Source of the DNA: Cellulomonas iranensis NBRC 101100 = JCM 18110
Lineage (GTDB): Bacteria; Actinomycetota; Actinomycetes; Actinomycetales; Cellulomonadaceae
Reading direction: 5' to 3'
DNA: 64,000 nt
NCBI RefSeq assembly: GCF_001552375.1
Contig: NZ_BCRB01000002.1
Span: 31,595-95,594 of the forward strand
Notes under the pieces: model-generated
What the model was told of the DNA's origin: nothing
What the model saw: only the letters and a program-made list of their open reading frames with translations
The model's database searches: none
Shown here: positions 42,812 through 53,004 of the stretch, one piece after another
Position numbering within the stretch: the first letter of the stretch is position 1
Layout: every line of letters begins with the position of its first letter
Program-made: the position numbers and the translations under genes

Positions 42812-44412
42812 CGCGCCGCCGTCCCGTCCTGCGCGGCGACCACCTCGGCGACCACCTGGTCGTAGACCGGGCTGCTCATGAAGTTGTCGACCGACAGGTG
42901 CCGCGTGGTGGGCGCCTGGATCCGGGCGCGCGCGGTCAGCTCGCGCTGGCTGATGACCAGGTCGGCGGAGTCGTCGAGCGTCGCGACGGCCTTGTTGACG
43001 ACCGTGACGTGCTCGGCACCGGCCTTGCGCAGCTTGTCCCGCAGCACCGCCGCGCCCATGACCGACGAGCCCATGCCCGCGTCGCACGCGAACACGATCA
43101 CCCGCACGCGCGCGACGTCCGCACCGCGCTCGCCGTCGGGGTCGTGCGTCACCGCCGCGCCGTCGCCCACGAGCGCGCCGAGGGCCGCACTCGACCGCCC
43201 CTTGTTGGCCTCGGTCTGCGCGACCGCCGCGGCCAGGTCGCCGCTCTCGCCCGCCGCGAGGTCCCGCGCTCGCGTGGCCCGCAGGATCACGGCCGCGACG
43301 AGGAACGAGACCGCCGCCGAGAGCACGACCGACAGCGTCACGCCCAGGTAGCTGTCGCGCGCGGTCTGGGCGTACACCGCGAAGATGCTGCCCGGCGCCG
43401 CGGGCCCCACGAGGCCGCTGCCCATGACGACGTTCGTCGCGATGCCGGTCGCCCCGCCGGCGATCGCCGCGAGGATCAGCGCGGGCTTCATGAGCACGAA
43501 CGGGAAGTACACCTCGTGGATGCCGCCGAGGAACTGCACGACGATCGCCCCCGGAGCCGTCGAGCGCGCCGCACCCACGCCCAGCAGCGCGTACGCCAGC
43601 AGGATCCCCAGGCCCGGCCCGGGGTTCGCCTCGACGAGGAACAGCAGCGACTTGCCGTCCGCGACGACCTGCTGCGCGCCGAGCGGCACGAGCACGCCGT
43701 TGCCGATCGCGTTGTTGAGGAACAGCACCTTCGCCGGCTCGACGACGAGCGCCATGGCGGGCAGCAGGTGGTTGTCGGCCAACCACCCGACCAGGTCGCC
43801 GAGCCACGCGCTCAGCTGCGTCACGAGCGGCGCGATCCCGAAGAACGCGCCGACCGACAGCGCCCCGCCGACGATCGCGGCGGAGAACATGTTGACGAGC
43901 ATCTCGAAGCCGGGCCGGATGCGGCCCTCCCACAGCCCGTCGACCAGCCGCATGACCCACGCCGCGAGCGGCCCGACGATCATCGCGCCGAGGAACATCG
44001 GCACGGTGCTGCCGACGATGATGCCGAGCGTCGCGATCGTCGCGACGACGCCGCCGCGCTCGCCGTGGACCAGGCGCCCGCCGGCGTTCGCGATGAGCAG
44101 CGGCAGCAGATACGTGACCATCGGGCCGACGAGCCCGAGGTACTGCTGGAACGTCGTGCCGTCGTCGGCCTCGACGAGCTGCGTGGCCGCGCCCTGCCAG
44201 GCGCCGGGCGCACCTGCGTCACCGAAGCCGCCGAGGACGCCGTTCGGCAACCACCCGCGAGAGATGAACAGGGCGGTGATGAGGCCCCAGGCCAGGAAGG
44301 CCGGGAGGTTCGGCATGATCATGCCGGTGAGGAAGGCGCCGAACCGCTGGAGGCGGACCTGGGCGGTCCGTCCGCGGCTGAGGGTCGACGCGGCTGGTGC
44401 GGTGGTCGTCAT
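42808..44412 (-). CDS. mtlA: Mannitol PTS permease IICB
   Basis: A 534-residue protein. The IIC domain begins with RFGAFLTGMIMPNLPAFLAW, the mark of mannitol permeases, and has NNAIGNGVLVPLGAQQ and the GGIHEVYFPFVLM loop. It ends near residue 380. The IIB domain has the phosphorylated Cys in VFACDAGMGSSVMGA. There is no IIA domain because MtlF is separate. It imports mannitol as mannitol 1-phosphate, or a related polyol. The start ATG 44412 has only a weak Shine-Dalgarno sequence. Confidence 0.94.
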   Translation of the reverse strand: MTTTAPAASTLSRGRTAQVRLQRFGAFLTGMIMPNLPAFLAWGLITALFISRGWLPNGVLGGFGDAGAPGAWQGAATQLVEADDGTTFQQYLGLVGPMVTYLLPLLIANAGGRLVHGERGGVVATIATLGIIVGSTVPMFLGAMIVGPLAAWVMRLVDGLWEGRIRPGFEMLVNMFSAAIVGGALSVGAFFGIAPLVTQLSAWLGDLVGWLADNHLLPAMALVVEPAKVLFLNNAIGNGVLVPLGAQQVVADGKSLLFLVEANPGPGLGILLAYALLGVGAARSTAPGAIVVQFLGGIHEVYFPFVLMKPALILAAIAGGATGIATNVVMGSGLVGPAAPGSIFAVYAQTARDSYLGVTLSVVLSAAVSFLVAAVILRATRARDLAAGESGDLAAAVAQTEANKGRSSAALGALVGDGAAVTHDPDGERGADVARVRVIVFACDAGMGSSVMGAAVLRDKLRKAGAEHVTVVNKAVATLDDSADLVISQRELTARARIQAPTTRHLSVDNFMSSPVYDQVVAEVVAAQDGTAAR

Positions 44413-44478
44413 GGTCGGTCACGCTCCGCTGGTCGGGCCGGGGCGCGCGTCCGCCGGCCGGTGATCGTCGTTGATCCG

Positions 44479-44508
44479 TGGTGCGGTGCTGGGTGGTGCG
44501 GTGCCGGG
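44479..44508. repeat. Two tandem 15-bp repeats before mtlA
   Basis: TGGTGCGGTGCTGGG (44479-44493) is followed directly by a copy with one change (44494-44508), inside the 137-base gap between the dehydrogenase stop and the mtlA start. Probably slippage; a binding role cannot be judged. Confidence 0.7.
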
Positions 44509-44549
44509 CGGTGGGCCCGGGTGGTGACGCGCGGTGACGTCGGCCGCCC

Positions 44550-45590
44550 CTAGGGCTCGATCGTCACCTTGATGCCGGCGCCCGAGCGCACGACGTCGAT
44601 GCCCTCGGCGACACGCTCGAGCGGCAGCCGGTGGGTGATGAGGTCGGCGACAGGCACCGAGCCGTCGGCGATCATCGCGAGGGCCTTGCGGTTGTGCGCG
44701 GGGCTCGACCCGTTGGCGCCGACGATCGTCAGCTCCTTGTAGTGCACGAGGTTCGAGTCGAGGGTGATCGTCGGCCGGTCCTTGGGCAGGCCGCCGAAGA
44801 AGCTGATGCGTCCGCGCGGCGCGACCATGCGCAGCGCCTGCTCCTGCGCCGCGCCGGACGCGGCGGCGGTGATCACGACGTCGGCGCCGCGACCGTCCGT
44901 GAGCTCGAGGACGGCCTCGACGGGGTCCTGCTCGGACGCGCACACCGCGGCGTCGGGCTTGACCACGTCGGCGGCCATGTCGAGCCGCGCGCGGCTGAGC
45001 TCGACGAGGTAGACCGCCGACGCCCCGCGGGCGCGCGCGAGCCGCACGTGCAGGCAGCCGATGGGCCCGGAGCCGACGACCACGACCGTGTCGCCGTCGT
45101 GCACGTCGGCGATCTCCTGCGCGTTGATCGCGCACGCGAACGGCTCGGCGACCGAGGCCTCGGCGAACCCGACGCCGTCGGGGATGCGGTTGAGCCCGTC
45201 GACAGCCAGCACGGTCGGCGGCACGATCATGAACGGCGCGAACCCGCCGTCGTAGTCGTAGCCCATCGACACCTGGTGCGGGCAGATCGTCTCCAGGCCC
45301 CGCGTGCACCACGCGCACCGCCCGCACGGGATGGCGGCGATGACCTGCACGCGGTCGCCGGGCACCCAGCCGTCGACGCCGTCGCCGACCTCGACCACCT
45401 CGCCCGCGATCTCGTGCCCCATGACGCGCGGCGGCACGATCCGCTGGTGGCCGGACGTCGAGATCTTGACGTCGGTCCCGCACATCGAGCACGCGCGGAC
45501 CCGGATCTTCACCTCCCCCGCGGCCACCTCGGGCTCGGGGGCGTCCTCGAGGCGGACGTCACCGGGTGCGTAGAAACGGAAGACCTTCAT
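44550..45590 (-). CDS. Zinc-dependent polyol (sorbitol-type) dehydrogenase
   Basis: A 346-residue medium-chain dehydrogenase. Catalytic zinc ligands are Cys37 in SMCGTD and His59-Glu60 in MGHEIAGEVVEVGDGV; the structural zinc site is four cysteines at 89, 92, 95 and 103. The nucleotide-binding motif is VVVVGSGPIGCLH. As first gene of an operon with mtlA and mtlF, it probably oxidises a polyol or polyol phosphate to feed the PTS route; because mannitol 1-phosphate dehydrogenases are usually a different family, a different substrate such as sorbitol or galactitol phosphate is possible. AGGAGAG lies five bases before the ATG. Confidence 0.88.
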   Translation of the reverse strand: MKVFRFYAPGDVRLEDAPEPEVAAGEVKIRVRACSMCGTDVKISTSGHQRIVPPRVMGHEIAGEVVEVGDGVDGWVPGDRVQVIAAIPCGRCAWCTRGLETICPHQVSMGYDYDGGFAPFMIVPPTVLAVDGLNRIPDGVGFAEASVAEPFACAINAQEIADVHDGDTVVVVGSGPIGCLHVRLARARGASAVYLVELSRARLDMAADVVKPDAAVCASEQDPVEAVLELTDGRGADVVITAAASGAAQEQALRMVAPRGRISFFGGLPKDRPTITLDSNLVHYKELTIVGANGSSPAHNRKALAMIADGSVPVADLITHRLPLERVAEGIDVVRSGAGIKVTIEP

Positions 45591-45708
45591 CGCTCTCCTC
45601 GCAGCATGCGCTCGAGGCCGCGGCGGGTGCCCCGGTGCGACGTCGCACCGGGCGGACGTCGTCGTCGGCCGTCCCTCGCGCGGGGTGACGTGCCCCCGCG
45701 TCGTGTCC

Positions 45709-45738
45709 AGAATGACCGAGTCGACACGAGGATGTCAA
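45709..45738 (-). promoter_or_regulatory. Predicted promoter of the polyol operon
   Basis: On the minus strand TTGACA (45733-45738) and CATTCT (45709-45714) are separated by 18 bases. Start of transcription would be near 45702, giving a leader of about 110 bases. Confidence 0.5.
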
Positions 45739-45742
45739 CAGA

Positions 45743-45786
45743 TTCCCACACAAGCGGTGCCGAACGGGCGCCGCTCGATGTGGGAA
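45743..45786. promoter_or_regulatory. Long dyad upstream of the polyol promoter
   Basis: Outer arms TTCCCACA (45743-45750) and TGTGGGAA (45779-45786) are perfect; inner arms AGCGGTGCC (45753-45761) and GGCGCCGCT (45767-45775) pair with one G-U. It lies five bases upstream of the -35 box, a position suited to an activator or to looping by a repressor. Confidence 0.45.
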
Positions 45787-45880
45787 CGGACGAGCAGACG
45801 CCGGACGAGCCGTCCGGGCGCGCCGAGCGGCACCGCGGCGAGCACCACCGACACCCTCGCTCGCACGGGCGAGCATGCCG

Positions 45881-45899
45881 TAAGGTAAGGCTCACCTAG
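45881..45899 (+). promoter_or_regulatory. DtxR/IdeR-type iron box
   Basis: TAAGGTAAGGCTCACCTAG matches the consensus TTAGGTTAGGCTAACCTAA at 15 of 19 positions. It lies about 70 bases before the siderophore-binding protein gene at 45971. With the box at 30311 it suggests one iron regulator controls both importers. Confidence 0.8.
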
Positions 45900-45970
45900 C
45901 ACCCGTACCGCGGGCCGCCCGGACGAGCCCGCACGGGCCCCGGCCCCGCGCCCCCTCCGCGAAGGACACC

Positions 45971-47029
45971 ATGCGTTCTGCGCCCGCACGCCGCGCCCTG
46001 CGACCCCTCGTCGCCGCCGCCGCCGCGTCCCTCCTGCTCGCCGCCTGCTCGTCGGGCGCCCCCGCCGGCACCCCCACGGACGGCTCGTCGTCCGGCGCGT
46101 CCGGCGACTTCCCCGTGACGATCACCAGCACGTTCGGCGACACGACGATCGAGTCGCAGCCCGAGCGCGTCGCGACCGTCAACTGGGGCAACCACGACGT
46201 GCCGATCGCGCTCGGCGTGGTCCCGGTCGGCTTCGCCGCGCAGACCTACGGCGACGACGACGGCGACGGCGTGCTGCCCTGGACGTACGAGGCGCTCGAG
46301 GGCCTCGGCGCGACGGGCGACGACCTGCCCACGCTCTTCGACGAGACCGACGGCATCCCGATGGAGGCCGTCAACAACGTCGAGCCCGACGTCATCCTCG
46401 GCGCCTACTCGGGCATGACCCGCGAGGACTTCGACACGCTCTCGCAGATCGCGCCGACCGTGTCGTACCCGAAGTACGCGTGGGGCACGAGCTGGAAGGA
46501 CATGGCGCTCATCGACGGCGAGGCCATCGGCAAGAAGGCGCAGGCGCAGCGCCTGGTCGACGACGTGCTCGCGCAGATCGACGCCGCGCTCGCCGAGCGC
46601 CCCGACGTCGCGGGCAAGACCGTCGCCTACGCCTGGTTCGACCCGTCGAACCCCAGCACGATCGGGGTGTACACGCCGCTCGACGCGCGCGTGCAGCTGC
46701 TGGCCGACCTCGGGCTGGAGAACGCGCCGTCGGTCGTCGACCTCGCGGGCGACACCGACCAGTTCTTCGTCAACCTCGCGTCCGAGCAGGCCGACACGCT
46801 CGCCGACGCCGACATCCTCGTGACGTACGGCGACGACTCCATGCTCGCGACGCTGCAGGCCGACCCGCTGTTCAGCAAGATCCCGGCCGTCGCCCGCGGC
46901 TCGGTCGTCGTGCTCGGCAACACCGACCCGATCTCGGCCGCGACGTCCGGCCCGACCGTGCTGTCGCTGCCGTGGGCGCTCGACGACTACCTCGACCTCT
47001 TCCAGGCCGCCGCCGAGAAGGTCGGGTGA
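45971..47029 (+). CDS. Iron-siderophore substrate-binding lipoprotein
   Basis: A 352-residue protein with a signal peptide ending in lipobox LAAC (Cys26), a Gly/Ser/Thr linker and a class III binding domain (VTITSTFGDTTIESQPERVA start, NNVEPDVILGAYSGMTREDF, and QADTLADADILVTYG). Resembles FepB/FhuD-type receptors in the actinobacterial iron-siderophore class. GAAGGA precedes the ATG by five bases. First gene of a four-gene operon behind an iron box. Confidence 0.92.
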   Translation: MRSAPARRALRPLVAAAAASLLLAACSSGAPAGTPTDGSSSGASGDFPVTITSTFGDTTIESQPERVATVNWGNHDVPIALGVVPVGFAAQTYGDDDGDGVLPWTYEALEGLGATGDDLPTLFDETDGIPMEAVNNVEPDVILGAYSGMTREDFDTLSQIAPTVSYPKYAWGTSWKDMALIDGEAIGKKAQAQRLVDDVLAQIDAALAERPDVAGKTVAYAWFDPSNPSTIGVYTPLDARVQLLADLGLENAPSVVDLAGDTDQFFVNLASEQADTLADADILVTYGDDSMLATLQADPLFSKIPAVARGSVVVLGNTDPISAATSGPTVLSLPWALDDYLDLFQAAAEKVG

Positions 47030-48081
47030 CGCTCACCCCCACCGCCGCCACGCCGGCCGCGCCCGCCCGGGTGCTGCCGGCGTCGCTGCGCCGACGCCGC
47101 ACCGTCGGCCTCGTGGTCGGCGTCGTCGCGCTGCTGCTCGCGGTCCTCGCGTCGCTCGCGTTCGGCGCGCGCGTCGTCGGCTGGCAGGACGTCGTCGCGG
47201 GCGTGCTGCACCCGGACACCTCGCAGATCGCGCAGGCCGCCGTGCAGTCGCGCGTCGCCCGCACCGTCCTGGGGCTCCTGGTGGGCGCCGCGCTCGGCGT
47301 CGGCGGGGCCGTCCTGCAGGGGCTCACGCGCAACCCGCTCGCCGACCCCGCGCTGCTCGGCATCAGCTCGGGCGCGTCGCTGGCGGTCGTGCTCGGCATC
47401 ATGCTGCTCGGCCTGTCGACGCTCACGCAGTACGTGTGGCTCGCGTTCGCGGGGGCCGCGCTCACGTCGCTGCTCGTCTACGCGATCGGCTCGCTCGGGC
47501 GCGAGGGCGCGACCCCCCTCAAGCTCGCGCTCGCCGGTGCCGCGACCACCGCCGCGCTGAGCTCGGCGATCTCGATGGTGCTGCTCAGCCGCACCGACGT
47601 GCTCGACACGTTCCGGTTCTGGCAGGTCGGCTCGCTCGGGCGCGCGTCGCTCGCCGAGATCGGCCAGCTCGCGCCGTTCCTCGTCGTGGGCGCCGTCCTC
47701 GCGGTCGGCAGCGCGCGCGGCATGGACGCGATCGCGCTGGGCGACGACGTCGCCGTCGGGCTCGGGCAGCGCGTCGGCCTCGTGCGCGCCGCCGGCGGCG
47801 TGGCGGCCGTCCTGCTGTGCGGCACGGCCGTGGCCGCCGCGGGTCCCATCGGGTTCGTGGGTCTCGTCGTCCCGCACCTCGCGCGCGTGCTCACCGGCCC
47901 CGGGCACCGGTGGCTGCTGCCGTACAGCGCCGTGCTCGGCGCGTCGCTGCTGCTCGCGGCCGACGTCGTGGGGCGCGTCGTCGCCCGCCCGCAGGAGGTC
48001 GAGGTCGGCATCGTCACGGCGGTGCTCGGCGCGCCCGTGTTCATCGCGATCATCCGCCGCCACAAGGTGCGCGAGCTGTGA
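47026..48081 (+). CDS. FecCD-type siderophore permease, subunit 1
   Basis: A 351-residue permease with about ten membrane segments: SRVARTVLGLLVGAALGVGG, TRNPLADPALLGISSGAS, and GPIGFVGLVVPHLARVLTG (ATPase-coupling loop). Starts as GTGA inside the binding-protein stop. Works with the next gene as a heterodimeric channel. Confidence 0.93.
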   Translation: MTLTPTAATPAAPARVLPASLRRRRTVGLVVGVVALLLAVLASLAFGARVVGWQDVVAGVLHPDTSQIAQAAVQSRVARTVLGLLVGAALGVGGAVLQGLTRNPLADPALLGISSGASLAVVLGIMLLGLSTLTQYVWLAFAGAALTSLLVYAIGSLGREGATPLKLALAGAATTAALSSAISMVLLSRTDVLDTFRFWQVGSLGRASLAEIGQLAPFLVVGAVLAVGSARGMDAIALGDDVAVGLGQRVGLVRAAGGVAAVLLCGTAVAAAGPIGFVGLVVPHLARVLTGPGHRWLLPYSAVLGASLLLAADVVGRVVARPQEVEVGIVTAVLGAPVFIAIIRRHKVREL

Positions 48082-49151
48082 CCGCGCTGCTGGGCGCACG
48101 CGCCGCGGGCGGAGCACCGGGGGCGACGCCCGGTGCTCTGGTCGCGCGCGGCCGCCGCGCGCGCACGCGCCGGCACCGCACGGTCGTCGCGGTGCTGTCG
48201 CTGCTCGTCGCCGCGCTCGTCGTCGTCACGCTGTGCGTCGGCGAGCGGGCGTACACGCCGCTCGAGGTGCTGCGCGTGCTCCTCGGCGAGCAGGTGCCGG
48301 GCGCGTCGTTCAACGTCGGCGTGCTGCGCACCCCGCGCGTGCTCACCGGCGCGCTGGTGGGTGTCGCGTTCGGCACGGCCGGCGCGGTCTTCCAGACCAT
48401 GCTGCGCAACGCGCTCGCGAGCCCCGACATCATCGGCGTGAGCGCGGGGTCGAGCGCGGCCGCGGTCGTCGCGATCACGATGTTCGGCCTGTCGGGCCCC
48501 GCGCTGTCGGCCGTCGCGGTGGTCGTCGGACTGGCCGTCGCGGTGGTGATCTACGCGCTGTCGTGGCGCGGGGGCGTGCACGGCGCGCGGCTCGTGCTCA
48601 TCGGCATCGCGGTCGGCGCCATGCTGCAGTCGGTCATCGCCTACGCCATGACCCGCGCCGGGATCTACGACGCGAACGAGGCCCTGCGGTGGCTCACGGG
48701 GTCGCTCAGCTCGGCGTTCTGGGCGACGCTCGGGCCGCTGGCCGGGTCGCTCGCGGTTCTGGTGCCGACCCTGCTGGTGCTCGCGCGTCGCCTGCCCGCG
48801 CTGCAGCTCGGCGACGACGCGGCCGCCGGCCTCGGCGTCGCACCGGACCGCTCGCGGCTCGCGCTGCTGGTCGTCGCGGTCGCGACCATCGCGGTCGCGA
48901 CCGCCGCGACCGGGCCGATCGCGTTCGTCGCGTTCCTGTCCGGGCCGATCGCGCACCGCCTGCTGCGCGGCACGGGGCGGCTCCTCGTGCCCGCCGGCCT
49001 GGTCGGTGCGGCGCTCGTCCTGGGCGCCGACCTCGTGGGGCAGCACCTGCTGCCCGCACGGTTCCCGGTCGGCGTCGTCACGGGCGTGCTCGGCGCGCCC
49101 TACCTGCTCTGGCTGCTGGCCAGGACCAACCGCTCCGGAGGCTCCCTGTGA
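48078..49151 (+). CDS. FecCD-type siderophore permease, subunit 2
   Basis: A 357-residue permease: RTPRVLTGALVGVAFGTAG, LRNALASPDIIGVSAGSSAA, and GPIAFVAFLSGPIAHRLLRG at the ATPase-coupling loop, where most family members have FVGL and PH. A basic Arg/Ala-rich cytoplasmic N-terminus precedes the first helix. The GTG start overlaps the preceding stop. Confidence 0.93.
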   Translation: MTALLGARAAGGAPGATPGALVARGRRARTRRHRTVVAVLSLLVAALVVVTLCVGERAYTPLEVLRVLLGEQVPGASFNVGVLRTPRVLTGALVGVAFGTAGAVFQTMLRNALASPDIIGVSAGSSAAAVVAITMFGLSGPALSAVAVVVGLAVAVVIYALSWRGGVHGARLVLIGIAVGAMLQSVIAYAMTRAGIYDANEALRWLTGSLSSAFWATLGPLAGSLAVLVPTLLVLARRLPALQLGDDAAAGLGVAPDRSRLALLVVAVATIAVATAATGPIAFVAFLSGPIAHRLLRGTGRLLVPAGLVGAALVLGADLVGQHLLPARFPVGVVTGVLGAPYLLWLLARTNRSGGSL

Positions 49152-50032
49152 CGGACTCCCCCGCCGTGCACACGCTGGCCGTCGACGCCGTGACCGTCGG
49201 CTACGACGACCGCGTCGTCGTGCACGACATGACGCTGTCGGTCGCCCCCGGCGCCATCACGGCGATCGTGGGCGCCAACGGCTGCGGCAAGTCGACCCTG
49301 CTGCGGGCGATGGCGCGGCTGCTCAAGGCCCGCACGGGTCGCGTGCTGCTCGACGGCACGCCCATCGACACGATGCCCTCGCGCGACGTGGCGACCGTGC
49401 TCGGGCTGCTGCCCCAGACGCCCGTGAGCCCCGAGGGCATCGCCGTCGCCGATCTCGTCGGCCGCGGGCGGTACCCGCACCAGGGCTGGTTCCGCCGCTG
49501 GACCGCGCAGGACGACGCGGTCGTCGAGCAGGCGCTCGTCGCCACCGACACGCTCGACCTCGCGGACCGCCCGGTCGACGAGCTGTCGGGCGGGCAGCGT
49601 CAGCGCGTGTGGATCGCCATGGCGCTCGCGCAGCAGACCGACGTGCTGCTGCTCGACGAGCCGACCACGTTCCTCGACGTCGCGCACCAGGTCGAGGTGC
49701 TCGACCTGCTCACCGACCTCAACCGCGAGCGCGGCACGACGATCGTCATGGTGCTGCACGACCTCAACCTCGCCGCGCGCTACGCCGACGACCTCGTCGC
49801 GCTCACCGACGGCCGGCTGTACGCGCAGGGCGACCCGGCCGACGTCGTCACCGAGCAGATGGTGCGCGACGTGTTCGGCATGGCCGCGCGCGTCGTCCCG
49901 GACCCGGTGAGCGGGTGCCCGCTCGTGCTGCCGGTCGGTCGGCACCACGCCCCCGCGCACCCGGCCACGGACGGCGAGGACCGCCCGACCGCACCGGCGG
50001 CCGAGGCGCCCCGCGCGCAGCGGGTCGGCTGA
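49148..50032 (+). CDS. Iron-siderophore ABC transporter ATPase
   Basis: A 294-residue FecE/FepC-type ATPase: Walker A GANGCGKST, Q-loop LLPQTPVSPEGI, signature LSGGQRQRVWIAMALAQQ, Walker B VLLLDEPTTFLDVAHQ and switch His in VLHDLNLAARYADD. The GTG overlaps the upstream stop and follows CGGAGG. The C-terminus has an extra Pro/Ala/Glu tail. It completes the operon. Confidence 0.95.
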   Translation: MTDSPAVHTLAVDAVTVGYDDRVVVHDMTLSVAPGAITAIVGANGCGKSTLLRAMARLLKARTGRVLLDGTPIDTMPSRDVATVLGLLPQTPVSPEGIAVADLVGRGRYPHQGWFRRWTAQDDAVVEQALVATDTLDLADRPVDELSGGQRQRVWIAMALAQQTDVLLLDEPTTFLDVAHQVEVLDLLTDLNRERGTTIVMVLHDLNLAARYADDLVALTDGRLYAQGDPADVVTEQMVRDVFGMAARVVPDPVSGCPLVLPVGRHHAPAHPATDGEDRPTAPAAEAPRAQRVG

Positions 50033-50191
50033 ACCGGCTCGCGGCTCGTCCTCGCGCGACCCCGTGATCGGTCGCGGTCGTGCGGGGCGCGCCGCGACCG
50101 ACCACGGCGTCGTCGTCACGCGACGATCGTCGCCACCGTCGCTCCCCCACCCGCGCCGGCGCGCCCGCGCACGGCACCCGGGTACGCCGCA

Positions 50192-50213
50192 GGGCCGGGC
50201 GCGTGCCCGGCCC
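50192..50213. terminator. Bidirectional 9-bp hairpin
   Basis: Perfect arms 50192-50200 and 50205-50213 around the loop GCGT, between convergent genes ending at 50032 (+) and 50226 (-). A second, looser dyad lies at 50068-50101 (10-bp arms, 14-base loop), closer to the plus-strand gene. Confidence 0.65.
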
Positions 50214-50225
50214 CGCGTGCGGACG

Positions 50226-51350
50226 TCAGCGCGGCTGGTACGGCGAGACGACGACCTCGATGCGCTGGAACTCCTTGAGGTCGGAGTACCCCGTGGTCGC
50301 CATCGCGCGGCGCAGCGCGCCCACGAGATTGAGCGTGCCGTCGGCCGTGTGGCCGGGGCCGAAGAGGATCTGCTCGAGCGTGCCCACGGTGCCGACCTCG
50401 ACCCGCTCACCGCGCGGCAGCTGGGGGTGGTGCGCCTCGGAGCCCCAGTGGAAACCTCGCCCGGGGGCGTCGGTCGCGCGCGCGAGCGCCGCGCCGAGCA
50501 TGACGGCGTCGGCGCCGCACGCGACGGCCTTCACGAGGTCGCCCGAGCGCCCCACGCCGCCGTCGGCGATGACGTGCACGTACCGGCCGCCCGACTCGTC
50601 GAGGTAGTCGCGGCGCGCCGCGGCGACGTCCGCGACCGCGGTCGCCATGGGCGCGTGGATGCCGAGCGACACGCGCGTGGTGTGCGCGGCGCCGCCGCCG
50701 AACCCGACCAGGACGCCCGCGGCGCCCGTGCGCATGAGGTGCAGCGCGGCGGTGTACGTGGACGCGCCGCCGACGATCACGGGCACGTCGAGCTCGTAGA
50801 TGAAGCGCTTGAGGTTGAGCGGCTCGGCGCGGCCCGACACGTGCTCGGCGGACACCGTGGTGCCGCGGATGACGAACAGGTCGACGCCCGCGTCGACCAC
50901 GGTGCGCCAGTGCTCCTGCGTGCGCTGCGGGCTGAGCGCGCCCGCGACGACGACGCCGGCGTCCCGGATCTCCTGCAGCCGCGCGCGGATCAGCTCGGGG
51001 CGGATCGGCGCGGCGTAGATCTCCTGCATGCGCGCGGTCGCACGGGCGGGCGCGAGCGTGGCGATCTCGGCGAGCAGCGGCGTCGGGTCGTCGTACCGCG
51101 TCCACAGGCCCTCGAGGTCGAGGACGCCCACGCCGCCGGCCTGGCCGAGCGCGACGGCCGTCGCGGGGCTGACCACGGAGTCCATGGGCGCCGCGAGGAT
51201 CGGCAGGTCGAAGTGGTACGCGTCGATCTGCCAGCCGACCGAGACCTCCTCCGGGTCGCGCGTGCGCCGCGAGGGCACCACCGCGATGTCGTCGAAGGAG
51301 AACGCCCGGCGTCCTCGCTTGCCCCGTCCGATCTCGATCTCGCTGCTCAC
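50226..51350 (-). CDS. guaB3: GuaB3 family IMP dehydrogenase-related protein
   Basis: A 374-residue protein of the IMP dehydrogenase/GMP reductase superfamily, GuaB3 type common in actinobacteria. It keeps the TIM-barrel run DLPILAAPMDSVVSPATAVALGQ and GGRYVHVIADGGVGRSGDLVK but has no CBS domains. The loop that carries the catalytic Cys in GuaB reads GFGGGAAHTTRVSLG, with no Cys; from memory this is normal for GuaB3, whose role in purine metabolism is less certain. The GTG start at 51350 lies 46 bases after the guaB stop, suggesting an operon. Confidence 0.9.
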   Translation of the reverse strand: MSSEIEIGRGKRGRRAFSFDDIAVVPSRRTRDPEEVSVGWQIDAYHFDLPILAAPMDSVVSPATAVALGQAGGVGVLDLEGLWTRYDDPTPLLAEIATLAPARATARMQEIYAAPIRPELIRARLQEIRDAGVVVAGALSPQRTQEHWRTVVDAGVDLFVIRGTTVSAEHVSGRAEPLNLKRFIYELDVPVIVGGASTYTAALHLMRTGAAGVLVGFGGGAAHTTRVSLGIHAPMATAVADVAAARRDYLDESGGRYVHVIADGGVGRSGDLVKAVACGADAVMLGAALARATDAPGRGFHWGSEAHHPQLPRGERVEVGTVGTLEQILFGPGHTADGTLNLVGALRRAMATTGYSDLKEFQRIEVVVSPYQPR

Positions 51351-51396
51351 CGGACGAGCCTACCGGCGGGCGGGCCGTCGCCGGCCCGCCGTCCGC

Positions 51397-53004
<1,608 letters not shown>

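Larger units (their letters stand above)
45591..45970. other. 380-bp divergent control region
   Basis: No convincing gene. It separates the divergent polyol operon (start 45590, minus) and siderophore operon (start 45971, plus). Contents in order: long untranslated leader of the dehydrogenase, its predicted promoter (45709-45738), a long imperfect hairpin (45743-45786), and the iron box (45881-45899). Confidence 0.7.

Noticed and set aside
50068..50101. A 10-bp dyad with a 14-base loop as the main terminator after the second siderophore operon
   Set aside because: The loop is long; the tighter 9-bp stem at 50192-50213 is the better candidate, so the first is only mentioned there.
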